Of a stretch of 64,000 bases of DNA, positions 1 to 9,554 are shown in pieces. Made by a program: the position numbers and the translations under genes. The stretch is from contig SBHC01000073.1 in NCBI GenBank assembly GCA_006226375.1, positions 1 through 64,000 on the forward strand, in the 5' to 3' direction. Each line of letters begins with the position of its first letter. Positions within the stretch are counted from its first letter, which is position 1. This stretch comes from Deltaproteobacteria bacterium (GTDB lineage: Bacteria; Myxococcota_C; UBA6777). The notes under the pieces were generated by a model. The model ran no database searches. It was not told the DNA's origin and was given only the letters and a program-made list of their open reading frames with translations.

Positions 1-1
1 C

Positions 2-118
2 ATCCACAAAGAGCATGGTTGGCAGGTTTCACCGTCACACCCTGAGGCGATGAAAGAAGTCTTTCTCTACGACGCTCTGCCGCCCCTCTCACCTTCCATC
101 ACCACCCAATCTCCGTAG
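2..118 (+). CDS. C-terminal end of an unknown protein (partial)
   Basis: One frame is open from the window edge to a TAG at 116-118, giving the last 38 residues (IHKEHGWQVSPSHPEAMKEV... and then a Pro/Ser/Thr-rich end). Its stop lies 8 bases before the end of the convergent rhomboid gene, which is the compact spacing expected for a real gene end. No family can be recognised from this fragment. A spurious open frame of this length is possible, so the call rests mainly on position. Confidence 0.4.
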   Translation: MHKEHGWQVSPSHPEAMKEVFLYDALPPLSPSITTQSP

Positions 119-125
119 CGGAAGC

Positions 126-1412
126 TCACTGTTGCTTGTATTGGCTCAGCAACGCAAAACTTTGCTGCAGCATAGCGTCTGCTTTTTTCACCATGGCGTT
201 GTCGTTGCTCTGAATTCCCTTGCCCAGATAGTACACATGGTTTTCACGAGCTTTGATGTACTTGAGCAGCAAGGCTAGCTTTTTGCTGTAGAAGGAGGGC
301 AAGTCCTCGGCTGGCACCGTGGCAAAGTAATTGGAGGACTTTCGCCACTCAGGAACCTGCTGGCTCAACAAAAAGGTTGCGAAGGCCATGGGTGAAACTT
401 TGCCTTTGGAGGCTTTCGCCCGAATCTTATCAAAGGCAAGGGAAAGCTCCTTGTTCTTCTTCGAGAACCGGCGGACTGCCGCTCGATACGCCTGAATGGC
501 CGAAGAGTTTTTCCTTGAGGTCGATGTCTCGATCAGCTGACGGATTCGCAGCTGCTCAAGCTCATTGCTCACAGCCGTTCGAGGGAGCAAGAAGTAAACT
601 CCCACGGACAACCCTGTTCCAAGAAACAGCGCGGCCAGAGCAAGGTTCCGCCGCTTCGAGGAGTACGAGAGCCCCACAGGCTGGCTCATGACCATCGCTA
701 AGGCAAAGCCAACAGCCAACCCACCCATGTGACCTGCCATGTCGATGGCATCCACGCTGAGCCCCAAGACAAAGTTAATGCCCAGGATCATCAGGCCGCT
801 GTTGCGCAGGTTAACAAACACAGAGTGGGGCAACGTCTCCTTTTGACGGAAGCCAAACCCAAGCAGGGCACCAAACACGCCGAAGATCGCACCCGACGCG
901 CCCGCGCTTGTCACCGTAGGTTGCCACCACACGCTGGCCAGGCTGCCCCCCAGCCCTGAGAGCCAATACAGGGTGAAGTACCCCAGCGGCTGGAACAATC
1001 GCTCCACAGCAGGACCCAGGATATAGAGAGAGTACATGTTCACCAAGAGGTGAATCAATCCAATGTGGATGATGGTGGCAGTGAGCAACCGCCACCAGTC
1101 TCCGTTGAGGGTCAGGATCCCGTTACTCGCCCCCCACTTCAAAACCTCAAGGCCAGTCGGGCTCATCAACGAGACCCCTGTGGCAACCATCACCACAAAC
1201 ATCAGGATGTTCAAGGCCAAAATCGCAGGCGTAACCCACAACCGAGGCGATTGCTCCATCAACCCCATCTGGAAATTCTTCACCTTTCCAAGCTCACGTG
1301 CCAACTCAGCGTCCAACACCTGATCTTGCTGGTACTGTTGCCACTGATCTCGTAGAGAATCACCAGATTTTCCATTTTTTTCACTTTGATTTTGAGGATC
1401 ATACACGGTCAT
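126..1412 (-). CDS. Rhomboid family intramembrane serine protease
   Basis: Predicted membrane protease that cleaves transmembrane substrates within the bilayer. The core has the rhomboid signature: a HxxxN-type helix (HIGLIHLLVN, about 116-125), GASGAIFG with the nucleophile Ser about 173, and the catalytic His in AGHMGG about 228. A hydrophilic helical N-terminus of about 55 residues precedes the first membrane segment, and a soluble basic/helical tail of about 140 residues (285-428) follows the last one; the tail is not part of the rhomboid fold and its role is unknown. The ATG at 1412 is preceded by GGAGCAAGAGAG. It is transcribed divergently from cysD. Confidence 0.9.
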   Translation of the reverse strand: MTVYDPQNQSEKNGKSGDSLRDQWQQYQQDQVLDAELARELGKVKNFQMGLMEQSPRLWVTPAILALNILMFVVMVATGVSLMSPTGLEVLKWGASNGILTLNGDWWRLLTATIIHIGLIHLLVNMYSLYILGPAVERLFQPLGYFTLYWLSGLGGSLASVWWQPTVTSAGASGAIFGVFGALLGFGFRQKETLPHSVFVNLRNSGLMILGINFVLGLSVDAIDMAGHMGGLAVGFALAMVMSQPVGLSYSSKRRNLALAALFLGTGLSVGVYFLLPRTAVSNELEQLRIRQLIETSTSRKNSSAIQAYRAAVRRFSKKNKELSLAFDKIRAKASKGKVSPMAFATFLLSQQVPEWRKSSNYFATVPAEDLPSFYSKKLALLLKYIKARENHVYYLGKGIQSNDNAMVKKADAMLQQSFALLSQYKQQ

Positions 1413-1514
1413 GAGAGCTCTCTTGCTCCTTCTATGTTGTAGCGGTCATTCAGAAACGAGAACATTATCCACTGGCAATCAACAATCATCCAACATTGTC
1501 CTCTTTTGTTGCTG

Positions 1515-1543
1515 TTGACAAAACGATCGAAATTCATTAGTAA
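1515..1543 (+). promoter_or_regulatory. Possible sigma70-type promoter for cysDN
   Basis: A perfect TTGACA (1515-1520) is followed after 17 bases by TAGTAA (1538-1543), a weak -10. It sits about 55 bases before the cysD ATG and faces the right way. The -10 is poor, so this is tentative. Confidence 0.4.
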
Positions 1544-1596
1544 CTAGATAGTAGATAGGCTTTGTATTCGACTTTTTGTACCGCAAAGGAGATGTT

Positions 1597-2562
1597 ATGG
1601 TTGAGCTACTCACACCCATGCAGCGCAAGACAGAACCTTTTCCACCCACAGAGATGGACGCAATGACGTTGACCCACTTGAGGCAACTGGAAGCGGAGAG
1701 CATCCATATCATCCGTGAAGTAGCGGCCGAGTTTGAGAACCCTGTGATGTTGTATTCCATCGGGAAAGACTCCTCGGTCATGGTACGCTTGGCGATCAAG
1801 GCTTTTTACCCAGCTCCCGTACCCTTCCCTTTGCTGCACATCGACACCCGATTTAAGTTTCGGGAGATGATTGAGTTCCGTGATCGTTTCTGTGAGGAGA
1901 ACAATCTTGACCTTTTGGTGCACATCAACCCCGATGGCATCGAACAAGATATGAGCCCTTTCACCTACGGAAGTCAAAAGCACACACACGTGATGAAGAC
2001 TCTGGGCCTTCGGCAAGCCCTGGACAAAGGTGGATACGACGCTGCTTTTGGGGGCGCACGTCGAGACGAAGAAAAATCACGGGCCAAAGAACGTGTACTG
2101 TCTTTCCGTGACCAATTCCACCAGTGGGATCCCAAAAACCAGCGCCCTGAGCTCTGGAACCTCTACAACAGCCAGCTGGATCAAGGCGAAAGCATTCGAG
2201 CGTTCCCCATCTCCAACTGGACGGAATTGGATGTCTGGCAATACATCTACCTGGAGAACATTCCTGTTGTCCCCCTGTATTTCTCAAAACCACGTCCCGT
2301 TGTGGAACGTGACGGCGTCTTGATTATGGTCGACGATGAGCGTCTGCCCCTGGAACCCGGTGAAGAGCCACGCATGGAAACTGTCCGCTTCCGTACGTTG
2401 GGCTGCTACCCACTGACAGGCGCTGTGCGCTCCGAAGCCGCTACCGTTCCTGAGATCATCCAAGAGATGTTGCTCAACAAGTACTCGGAACGACAAGGTC
2501 GAGTGATCGACTACGACTCCGAAGGCTCCATGGAACAAAAGAAGCGCGAAGGCTATTTCTAG
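1597..2562 (+). CDS. cysD: Sulfate adenylyltransferase small subunit (CysD)
   Basis: Catalytic ATP-sulfurylase subunit that forms adenosine 5'-phosphosulfate from ATP and sulfate, working with the GTPase subunit encoded just downstream. The PP-loop motif SIGKDSSVM is present at about 60-68, followed by the family motif [17 protein letters not shown] and the C-terminal block LGCYPLTGA. At 321 residues it is near the usual length of about 300. The open frame extends to a TTG at 1576, but the ATG at 1597 has a clear AAGGAG (1585-1590) six bases upstream and is preferred. The gap to cysN is 42 bases, so the two are probably co-transcribed. Confidence 0.95.
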   Translation: MVELLTPMQRKTEPFPPTEMDAMTLTHLRQLEAESIHIIREVAAEFENPVMLYSIGKDSSVMVRLAIKAFYPAPVPFPLLHIDTRFKFREMIEFRDRFCEENNLDLLVHINPDGIEQDMSPFTYGSQKHTHVMKTLGLRQALDKGGYDAAFGGARRDEEKSRAKERVLSFRDQFHQWDPKNQRPELWNLYNSQLDQGESIRAFPISNWTELDVWQYIYLENIPVVPLYFSKPRPVVERDGVLIMVDDERLPLEPGEEPRMETVRFRTLGCYPLTGAVRSEAATVPEIIQEMLLNKYSERQGRVIDYDSEGSMEQKKREGYF

Positions 2563-2604
2563 CCTCCATCCTTTCGACTGCTTTCCCTCAGGGACGACCC
2601 CATC

Positions 2605-4470
2605 ATGACATTATCAAGCAAGCAACTTGACCTGGAAAAGGCCAGGCAGGATATCCACTCGTATCTCAAAGACTACCAACACCGCGAACTCCTTCGATTT
2701 GTGGTAGTTGGCTCTGTGGACGACGGCAAATCGACCTTGATCGGTCGACTTCTTCACGACACAGGACAGGTGTTTGAAGACCAGCTCGAAGACGCTCGTC
2801 GCAACAGCGGCCCCGACGAAGAGATCGACTTCGCGCTGTTGACCGACGGACTCAAAGCCGAGCGAGAGCAAGGCATTACCATTGATGTGGCCTACCGCTA
2901 CTTTAGCACAGCGCGCCGCAAATACATCATCGCGGACACACCGGGTCATGTTCAATACACGCGTAACATGGCAACCGGAGCCTCTACCGCAGATGTGGCC
3001 ATCATCCTGATCGATGCCCGGCTTGGGGTGCAGCAACAATCCAAACGTCATGCCTACATTGCATCGCTGCTGGGAATCCGTCACTTGGTCGTGGCGGTGA
3101 ACAAGATGGATGTCGTGGACTACAGCGAAGATGTGTTTCAATCCATCAGCGATGAGTTTGGCTCCTTTTCAGACAAGCTCGACTTCAAAGATGTTCTGTT
3201 TTTCCCCGTCAGCGCAAAGATGGGTGACAACGTCGTATCAGAAAGTGACAACACACCTTGGTACGATGGCAAAACGATCATGGAACACCTGGAGACTGTA
3301 CCTATCCGTAACGACCGGAACTTTGAAGACTTCCGGATGCCCGTCCAATACGTGATCCGACCCCACCAGGATTACCGCGGTTTTGCAGGCCAGATAGCTT
3401 CGGGGACAGTCAAGCCAGGTGACCCTGTTGTTGTGGTGCCCTCCATGAAAGAGAGCCGGGTCAAGTCGATCGACACCTACGATGGACCCCTCCCCGAAGC
3501 TTTCCCGCCGATGTCTGTCACGATTCGCCTCGAAGACGAAGTCGATGTAAGCCGCGGAGATATGTTGGTACATCCGGACAACATCCCCTACAAAAGTCGG
3601 AACCTTGATACCATCTTGGTGTGGATGAACGACAAACCTCTGAATCCAGCCAAGAGCTATCTGATTAAGCACACCACCCATGTTGTGCGCGCCGATATCA
3701 ACGAGGTTGTCTGGAAAAGCGACCCCAACACATTGAATGAGCTTCCGACAGACAACCTCGAACTCAACGACATTGGCTTTGTGCGTTGGACCTCCCACCG
3801 CCCCATGACCTACGATCCCTACAAGAAAAATCGGTCGACTGGAGCCTTCATCGTCATCGACCCGCTGACGAACGAGACGATGGCTGCCGGAATGCTCCAA
3901 GAGCCCCAACAGCGCGATGAGGATGAGTCCATCACTTACATGGGCTTCCAAGCCAAGTCCGATTGGATAGAGCAATCTTCGGGCTCTTTGCGCTGGGATG
4001 ATCCTGCATGGCAGGCCCTCAACGAAGACGAAAGAACCAACCTCTCCTGCCAACAAGGGGGAGTCTTGTTCTTCCAAGGTGGAGCAGAAAAGGAACTCTC
4101 GGCGCTGGCCTACAGCCTGGAGCAGAGGCTCTACACATTGGGGTACTTCCCTCGGGTACACCATTGGAGCGAGAAACCTTCCGAAGGCGACAAGCAACTT
4201 CTTCAAGCAAGCATTGAATTGGGAGTCCTCAACCTGGTCTTAGCTCCTAGCCAAACGTCGGTGACACTCTCTGAATTTGTACCGGCCGAGACAACCTTGT
4301 TGTCCGTGTCGCTGCTCGCTTCAGTACCAGAGTCTTCTACATCCTCTCCCACAAACGGGACCCTAGGCAAACCCTTGCAGGTGTTCCGCGACGAGAACCT
4401 CGCGCGTGCACACGAGCGGATCTTAAATCACCTCATCACCGAAGGGCTTCTGCTCTACCCCCGCTCCTAG
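2605..4470 (+). CDS. cysN: Sulfate adenylyltransferase GTPase subunit (CysN) with degenerate CysC-like C-terminal domain
   Basis: Residues 1 to about 460 are a normal CysN GTPase: P-loop GSVDDGKST (about 36-44), DTPGH, NKMD, then EF-Tu-like beta-barrel domains. GTP hydrolysis drives APS synthesis with CysD. The last 140 residues (about 480-621) can be aligned with the APS kinase domain of CysNC fusions: QGGVLFFQGGAEKELSALAYSLEQRL matches the family's GxxxWFTGLSGSGKSTxAxALExxL, and LLQASIELGVLNLVLAPS matches ANLMVEAGLVVLTAFISP. The Walker A lysine and serine are gone (GGAEKELS in place of GLSGSGKS) and the domain is short, so kinase activity is not expected. The ATG at 2605 lacks a strong ribosome site. 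Confidence 0.93.
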   Translation: MTLSSKQLDLEKARQDIHSYLKDYQHRELLRFVVVGSVDDGKSTLIGRLLHDTGQVFEDQLEDARRNSGPDEEIDFALLTDGLKAEREQGITIDVAYRYFSTARRKYIIADTPGHVQYTRNMATGASTADVAIILIDARLGVQQQSKRHAYIASLLGIRHLVVAVNKMDVVDYSEDVFQSISDEFGSFSDKLDFKDVLFFPVSAKMGDNVVSESDNTPWYDGKTIMEHLETVPIRNDRNFEDFRMPVQYVIRPHQDYRGFAGQIASGTVKPGDPVVVVPSMKESRVKSIDTYDGPLPEAFPPMSVTIRLEDEVDVSRGDMLVHPDNIPYKSRNLDTILVWMNDKPLNPAKSYLIKHTTHVVRADINEVVWKSDPNTLNELPTDNLELNDIGFVRWTSHRPMTYDPYKKNRSTGAFIVIDPLTNETMAAGMLQEPQQRDEDESITYMGFQAKSDWIEQSSGSLRWDDPAWQALNEDERTNLSCQQGGVLFFQGGAEKELSALAYSLEQRLYTLGYFPRVHHWSEKPSEGDKQLLQASIELGVLNLVLAPSQTSVTLSEFVPAETTLLSVSLLASVPESSTSSPTNGTLGKPLQVFRDENLARAHERILNHLITEGLLLYPRS

Positions 4471-4730
4471 ATTTGTGATAACTCCACCCAACATGCGGTA
4501 TCCTTGCCTGTGCAATCTGCGTAATCTGCGAAGACTTCTACGAACCAAGGAACCAACGACCGACAACCGGGACCTCTCCCAAGCTTCGTGTTGACAATTC
4601 TCATCCATCCGTCTACCACTACCTTACAACATGATGATCTCACCTTTGTTGACCCACTCAAACAATCCACTATGCCCCGATTGTTTCACGAGTTCCGTGC
4701 AACTCCATGCCTACCAGGAGAGAGCCAAGA

Positions 4731-6302
4731 ATGACGACCCGCTGGAACCAGTTTTGTGCCAACCTATGGACTCATGACTCCCTTGGTATACGGCTTGATT
4801 TGAGCCAGATGCCAGACCTCTCTCCTCTTAAGAGTAGGATGAAGCCTCTGATTGAAAAGGCGTTCGTCGAGATGAAAGCCTTGGAAGAAGGGGCCATCGC
4901 CAACCCAGATGAGAACCGCAAAGTTGGGCATTACTGGCTGCGAGCGCCACAACTTGCTCCAGAGGTGGAGTTGCAGCAGGCGATCACATCTACCCTCGAA
5001 AAGGTGAAGGATTTTGCAGCAGACGTCCACGCCGGCACCATCAAGCCACCCACTGCTGAAAAGTTTACGCGGTTCCTGCTGTTGGGAATTGGTGGCTCTG
5101 CCCTTGGACCGCAGTGGTTGTACGATGCCACACGAAACGCCTCCACCCCCATGCAGGCTCACTTCATCGACAACACCGATCCCGAGGGATTTGAGCGAAC
5201 ACTCGATGAAATTGGTGACGAACTCAACCAAACCCTCGTCCTGGTAACCTCCAAATCCGGCGGAACCCAAGAGACCCGGAACGCCATGGACGAGGTAACA
5301 GCGGCCTATGAAGCCCAAAATCTCTCGTTCGGTGCCCACGCTGTCGCCATCACGGGAGATGGCAGTCGGCTCTTTAAGCACGCCCAATCGATCGGCATGG
5401 TTGGAACGTTCCCCATCTGGGATTGGGTGGGCGGCCGCACCTCTTTGTTCTCCTCGGTCGGTCTGGTTCCTGCCGCGCTGTTAGGCGTCGACGTGGACAA
5501 GCTTCTTCAAGGAGCAGCCGACATGGACGAAGCCACTCGCGTCGCTGACGTCGAGAACAATCCGGCGATGCTCCTTGCATTGTCCTGGTTTGCTGCGACC
5601 AACGGCCGGGGCGAACGAGCCATGGCTCTCCTCCCCTACAAAGACCGGCTCGGACTCTACAGCCGCTACATCCAGCAACTTGTCATGGAGTCGTTGGGCA
5701 AGGAGCTTGACCTGGAGTCGAGAGTCGTGAACCAGGGCATCGCCGTATACGGAAACAAAGGCTCCACCGATCAACACGCTCTGGTCCAGCAACTTCGCGA
5801 AGGACCCGACGACTTCTTCGTCACATTCATCGAGGTGCTTGAAGAGCGAACAGGCCCGCTACGCTTTTTGGACGACGGGGTCACCAGCGGCGACCACTTG
5901 CTTGGCTTCTTGTTAGGAACCCGCCTGGCCCTTTCGGAGAACAACCACATCAACCTGACCATGACCCTGCCTGATGTCTCCGCGCACAGCCTTGGGATGT
6001 TGGTAGCTTGGTTTGAGCGATCCGTCGGGTTTTACGCTTCGCTGCTAGGAATCAACGCCTACCACCAACCGGGAGTCGAAGCTGGAAAAGTCGCAGCGAA
6101 AGGCTACATTCAACTTCAACAAGAGATGATGAAGTGGCTCTCCGACCAGGCTCAAGCTGCAACGGTGGATGAGATCGCATCAGCGCTGGACGCCCAAGAC
6201 AAAGCCGACGCCGTGTTTTACATCGCAGAGCATCTGGTCGGAAACGGTCGCCTGAGCCACAACAGCGCGCCAGTTGAATCACGAACCTACCACTTGAAAT
6301 AG
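4731..6302 (+). CDS. pgi: Glucose-6-phosphate isomerase
   Basis: Interconverts glucose 6-phosphate and fructose 6-phosphate in the cytoplasm. SIS-domain features are visible: LLLGIGGSALGPQWLYDA, the phosphate-binding SKSGGTQETRNA, WDWVGGRTSLFSSVG (a variant of the PGI signature), and a C-terminal Lys/Gln-rich helix. The sequence is of the shorter, cyanobacteria-like class rather than the E. coli class. ATG 4731 follows AGGAGAG at suitable distance; an ATG at 4707 in frame has no such site. The downstream glmU-like gene starts 12 bases after the stop, so the two form an operon feeding hexose phosphates into amino-sugar nucleotide supply. Confidence 0.92.
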   Translation: MTTRWNQFCANLWTHDSLGIRLDLSQMPDLSPLKSRMKPLIEKAFVEMKALEEGAIANPDENRKVGHYWLRAPQLAPEVELQQAITSTLEKVKDFAADVHAGTIKPPTAEKFTRFLLLGIGGSALGPQWLYDATRNASTPMQAHFIDNTDPEGFERTLDEIGDELNQTLVLVTSKSGGTQETRNAMDEVTAAYEAQNLSFGAHAVAITGDGSRLFKHAQSIGMVGTFPIWDWVGGRTSLFSSVGLVPAALLGVDVDKLLQGAADMDEATRVADVENNPAMLLALSWFAATNGRGERAMALLPYKDRLGLYSRYIQQLVMESLGKELDLESRVVNQGIAVYGNKGSTDQHALVQQLREGPDDFFVTFIEVLEERTGPLRFLDDGVTSGDHLLGFLLGTRLALSENNHINLTMTLPDVSAHSLGMLVAWFERSVGFYASLLGINAYHQPGVEAGKVAAKGYIQLQQEMMKWLSDQAQAATVDEIASALDAQDKADAVFYIAEHLVGNGRLSHNSAPVESRTYHLK

Positions 6303-6314
6303 GGGAACGTTAGA

Positions 6315-7292
6315 ATGTCGAATTCATTGGGAGTGGTTGTCCTTGCTGCAGGTAAGGGAACCCGAATGAAGTCCAAAACCACCAAAATGCTCCACAACAT
6401 CGCGGGAATCCCCTTGGTAGCACACCCGATTCACACCGCACTGGCTCTGGAACCCGAGCGGATCGTCGTGGTCGTGGGTCACCAACGTGACGAGGTCGAA
6501 GAAGCACTGAACAACCGGTTTACCGACGCTTCCCTTCGCTTTGTTGTGCAAGCAGAACAACTCGGAACAGCCCACGCCGTAACGATGGCCCAACCCGAGT
6601 TGGTAGACGGACCTTCCCAGTTCCTCCTGCTGTATGGTGATGTTCCCCTTCTCACGAAAGAAACGTTGCGACAGCTCCAAGCCCTTCACAACGATACCAA
6701 CGCAGTGGTCTCGTTCCTCAGCTTCAAAACCGAAGACAACGAAGGGTACGGCCGAATCGTCCGTGATTCAAAGGGTAACGTACTCGCCATTCGAGAACAC
6801 CGAGACTGCTCCGAAGAAGAACTCGCGCTCACCGAATGCAACGCCGGAATTTACTTGTTCGACAAGGACTTCTTGTTCCAGAACCTGGGCAACATCAGCA
6901 CTGAAAACGATCAAAATGAGTTCTACCTCACCGACATCGTTGAGCTTGCTGCCAAAGAAGAACGCTACGCCCAAGTCATCTGTGTTGCCGATGAGCACGA
7001 AGTGATGGGTGTGAACGACCGAAGCCAACTCGCCCTCCTCGAAGATCAGTGGCTTCAAGCCAAACGTCAGGAGCTTATGAAATCGGGCGTGACCCTTCGA
7101 GCGCCAGAAACCATCTACTTCCACTACGACGTACAAGTTGGGCAGGACACAGAGATTGAGTCCAACTGTAGCTTGCTTGGAAAGACAACGGTCGGTAACG
7201 ACTGCCACCTTGGAGCAGGAAGTTACCTCACCAACGTCACAATCAGCGATGGAACGATACTCCCGCCCCACTCGATTCAGCCCAAAGACTGA
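6315..7292 (+). CDS. GlmU-like N-acetylglucosamine-1-phosphate uridylyltransferase, acetyltransferase domain largely missing
   Basis: Residues 1-230 are a nucleotidyltransferase of the GlmU type: LAAGKGTRMKS (about 10-20) with the following TTKMLH, then GTAHAV and LYGDVPLL. It should form UDP-GlcNAc from UTP and GlcNAc-1-P for peptidoglycan and lipopolysaccharide. Canonical GlmU is about 455 residues with a long left-handed beta-helix; here only some 65 residues of hexapeptide-like sequence remain (about 255-320), ending HSIQPKD with a clean stop. The histidine and lysine of the acetyltransferase site lie beyond this end. Either another enzyme acetylates GlcN-1-P or this is a specialised paralogue. 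It is 12 bases after pgi and converges on the kinase gene. Confidence 0.85.
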   Translation: MSNSLGVVVLAAGKGTRMKSKTTKMLHNIAGIPLVAHPIHTALALEPERIVVVVGHQRDEVEEALNNRFTDASLRFVVQAEQLGTAHAVTMAQPELVDGPSQFLLLYGDVPLLTKETLRQLQALHNDTNAVVSFLSFKTEDNEGYGRIVRDSKGNVLAIREHRDCSEEELALTECNAGIYLFDKDFLFQNLGNISTENDQNEFYLTDIVELAAKEERYAQVICVADEHEVMGVNDRSQLALLEDQWLQAKRQELMKSGVTLRAPETIYFHYDVQVGQDTEIESNCSLLGKTTVGNDCHLGAGSYLTNVTISDGTILPPHSIQPKD

Positions 7293-7297
7293 GAACC

Positions 7298-8959
7298 TTA
7301 TTTGTCGGTGGACTTCTTTTTGGGGTTCTGCTTTTTGTCCCTAGGCTTCTTAGCAGGGGTCAGCTGCTTTCCTTTTTGGGTCCCCTTCGGATCTTGATCG
7401 GGGGTTACGTTCTCTTTGGCTTTTTGTTTCTCGCGAATCTCACGAAGAAGACGCTCCACGCGAGCTTTGTCTTTCTTCTGCTTGTTCAGCTTGCTCTGAA
7501 TAACTTTTAACCAATCCTCTTTGGATTTGGGCTTCTTTGCGTCTTTTTCGGCAGGTCCTCCGTCCTGGAAGACAGCCTCTTCTACCGCTTCGTCATCCTC
7601 GTCGTCGTCATTCTCTCCAGCGTCAGCCAACACAGCTTCGGCCTCAACACTCACCAACCGTCGCCCTGGTGGGATGGCTCTCGTACTGGTTCGATTGGAG
7701 GGCACTCGCGGTTTTTCCACGTTTGAACCTCGTCCCCCTAACATCACACCAAAGAACGTACCCAAGAGCAGCAAGCACAACGCACCAACAATCACAAACA
7801 CATAACGTCGGGACTCAGGCGAGGTAATGAACTTCTGTAGTGATTTGGTTTGGCCAGACAACTTCGCCGCCCGCATTTTGGCTTTCTTGCGTTCAGGCAG
7901 CGGCTCATTGGCCAATTCATGAGCGAGTTGATCCAAAACGTTGTCAGATTCAGGAGGTGGAGCTTCTGTGGTTCCACCAATCTTAATTTTGCGGCTGGAT
8001 GGAGAGGGGGTTTGGGTCTGTTTCGATATCCGATACATACTGGAATCGCCCGCAGGCTCCTGGGTATCGGTCAAGACGGACAACTCTTCCGTCCGAAGCA
8101 TATCCTTCATCCCGTTGAACAGCCGCTCTTTAAAAACAGCCATGCTTTCAGGTCGTTCGTTGGGATCTTTGGCCAGACCATCAGCAACAAGCTTCTCAAG
8201 CTCTTCTGGGAAGTTGCGATCTTGTCGAACCATCGAAAGGGTCGGTGGCTCGGTGTAAGCATGATGCATCATGTATTGCAGGGAAGACTCTGCCCGAAAC
8301 AACGACTGTCGAGTGAGCAGCTCAAACAAGATCACTGAAAGAGCATAAATATCAGCGCGGTGATCAATCTCTTTCCCCATCGCTTGCTCAGGCGAAAGAT
8401 AGCGGGGAGTCCCCAGCGTAGTCCCGCTTTGGGTAAGATTTGGGTTCTCGCCCATCGTGAACTTGGCGATACCAAAGTCGATGATCTTGATGTTGTCATC
8501 GCGTTCTGGACCACCGACAAAAAAGACATGATCGGGCTTGAGGTCTCGGTGCACAACCTCCTTCTGGTGGGAGTAACTCATCGCGTCGCACACGAGGTTG
8601 AACCAACGGTAGATCCATTCGAGGGGTACGTCGCCGTAGAGCTTCTTAAGCATATCGCTCAGGCTACACCCTTCCAGGTATTCCATCACCAAGTAGAAGC
8701 CGAGGTCCTCTTCAAACCCAAACTCAAAGACCTCCACAATTCCAGGGTGCCGGAGTCTTCGAAGGATCAGAATTTCCTGGTAGAAGCGCTCGATGATGCC
8801 TTCTCGAATCTCATGTTCGGCGTGTAGGATCTTGATCGCACAACGCTTGTCGGTGGTTGTGTGACGTCCTTCAAAGACAGAGCCCACCCCGCCAGAGCCC
8901 ACATGTTGGAGCACCCGCCATTTGTCAGAGATGATGCGGTTGACCAGGTTCTGTTTCAT
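7298..8959 (-). CDS. Transmembrane serine/threonine protein kinase (PknB-like)
   Basis: Cytoplasmic kinase domain in residues about 14-275: glycine loop GSGGVGSV (21-28), AIK lysine 43, HRDLKP with Asp 139, DFG 161-163 and GTPRYLSPEQ. The residue after HRDLKPD is His (143), where the family has the Mg-binding Asn; this was checked in the codons (GAT CAT GTC). A single membrane segment lies at about 386-408, followed by an outer domain of about 145 residues that is first very acidic (DDDEDDE) and then lysine-rich, with no recognisable sensor fold such as PASTA. It converges with the glmU-like gene, leaving 5 bases between the stops. Start at ATG 8959; no strong ribosome site is seen. Confidence 0.92.
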   Translation of the reverse strand: MKQNLVNRIISDKWRVLQHVGSGGVGSVFEGRHTTTDKRCAIKILHAEHEIREGIIERFYQEILILRRLRHPGIVEVFEFGFEEDLGFYLVMEYLEGCSLSDMLKKLYGDVPLEWIYRWFNLVCDAMSYSHQKEVVHRDLKPDHVFFVGGPERDDNIKIIDFGIAKFTMGENPNLTQSGTTLGTPRYLSPEQAMGKEIDHRADIYALSVILFELLTRQSLFRAESSLQYMMHHAYTEPPTLSMVRQDRNFPEELEKLVADGLAKDPNERPESMAVFKERLFNGMKDMLRTEELSVLTDTQEPAGDSSMYRISKQTQTPSPSSRKIKIGGTTEAPPPESDNVLDQLAHELANEPLPERKKAKMRAAKLSGQTKSLQKFITSPESRRYVFVIVGALCLLLLGTFFGVMLGGRGSNVEKPRVPSNRTSTRAIPPGRRLVSVEAEAVLADAGENDDDEDDEAVEEAVFQDGGPAEKDAKKPKSKEDWLKVIQSKLNKQKKDKARVERLLREIREKQKAKENVTPDQDPKGTQKGKQLTPAKKPRDKKQNPKKKSTDK

Positions 8960-9074
8960 TCCGAATCTCGTACCACACGACCGTTGAGAAGAAGAAACAC
9001 AAAGAAAAAAATGTATCGCGAAATGTATACCACAACAACGAGCTGTATCCTTTCAGACGAAGACTGAAAGGCGG

Positions 9075-9554
9075 CTATTCATCCAAGGGCTTAGGATTGT
9101 TTCCAGGGAGAGCCTTTAGAGGCGCTCGGTGTGGACGAACAGCAATGGTGCATCGAGAGATACATACACGATGCCCCTCTCCGTCCCGGATGTCAATTTG
9201 GTACACGTGGGTGGTGGACCCTTGGTGGAGGCACGTGGCTGTCGCGCGCAGCATCCCCGCACGAATGGGACGAAGATGGTTGGCATTGATCTCCATACCC
9301 ATCACAGCCACTTCGAGCACATTCACCCGAAGACAAGCCGCGATCGACGCTGCAGACTCCGCCATCACTACGTACACACCACCGTGCACGATCCGAGCCG
9401 GTTGGAACAATCGCTCATCAACATCAAGGACAACAGTCACAGCTTCAGGATCGTACGACTCCACGCGAATACCCAAAGTCTTCATGAGCGAAGGAGAGTC
9501 TCCCCCTTCCAACCAAGCGATGAGTTCATCGCGAGAAAGCTGCGTTTTTGTCAT
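9075..9554 (-). CDS. PaaI/MenI-type hotdog thioesterase
   Basis: Predicted cytoplasmic acyl-CoA thioesterase of the YdiI/MenI branch. The key motif VHGGVYVVMAESAASIAA contains the oxyanion HGG and the general-base Glu in the position found in YdiI-like enzymes, followed by the dimer-interface strands NHLRPIRAG and a basic end. Length (159 residues) suits a single hotdog fold. The frame extends to a GTG at 9566, but the ATG at 9554 has AGGTGG about 9 bases upstream. No menaquinone or phenylacetate genes are nearby, so the substrate cannot be inferred. Confidence 0.88.
   Translation of the reverse strand: MTKTQLSRDELIAWLEGGDSPSLMKTLGIRVESYDPEAVTVVLDVDERLFQPARIVHGGVYVVMAESAASIAACLRVNVLEVAVMGMEINANHLRPIRAGMLRATATCLHQGSTTHVYQIDIRDGEGHRVCISRCTIAVRPHRAPLKALPGNNPKPLDE

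Noticed and set aside
3238-4206. 322-codon minus-strand frame
   Set aside because: Antisense to cysN.
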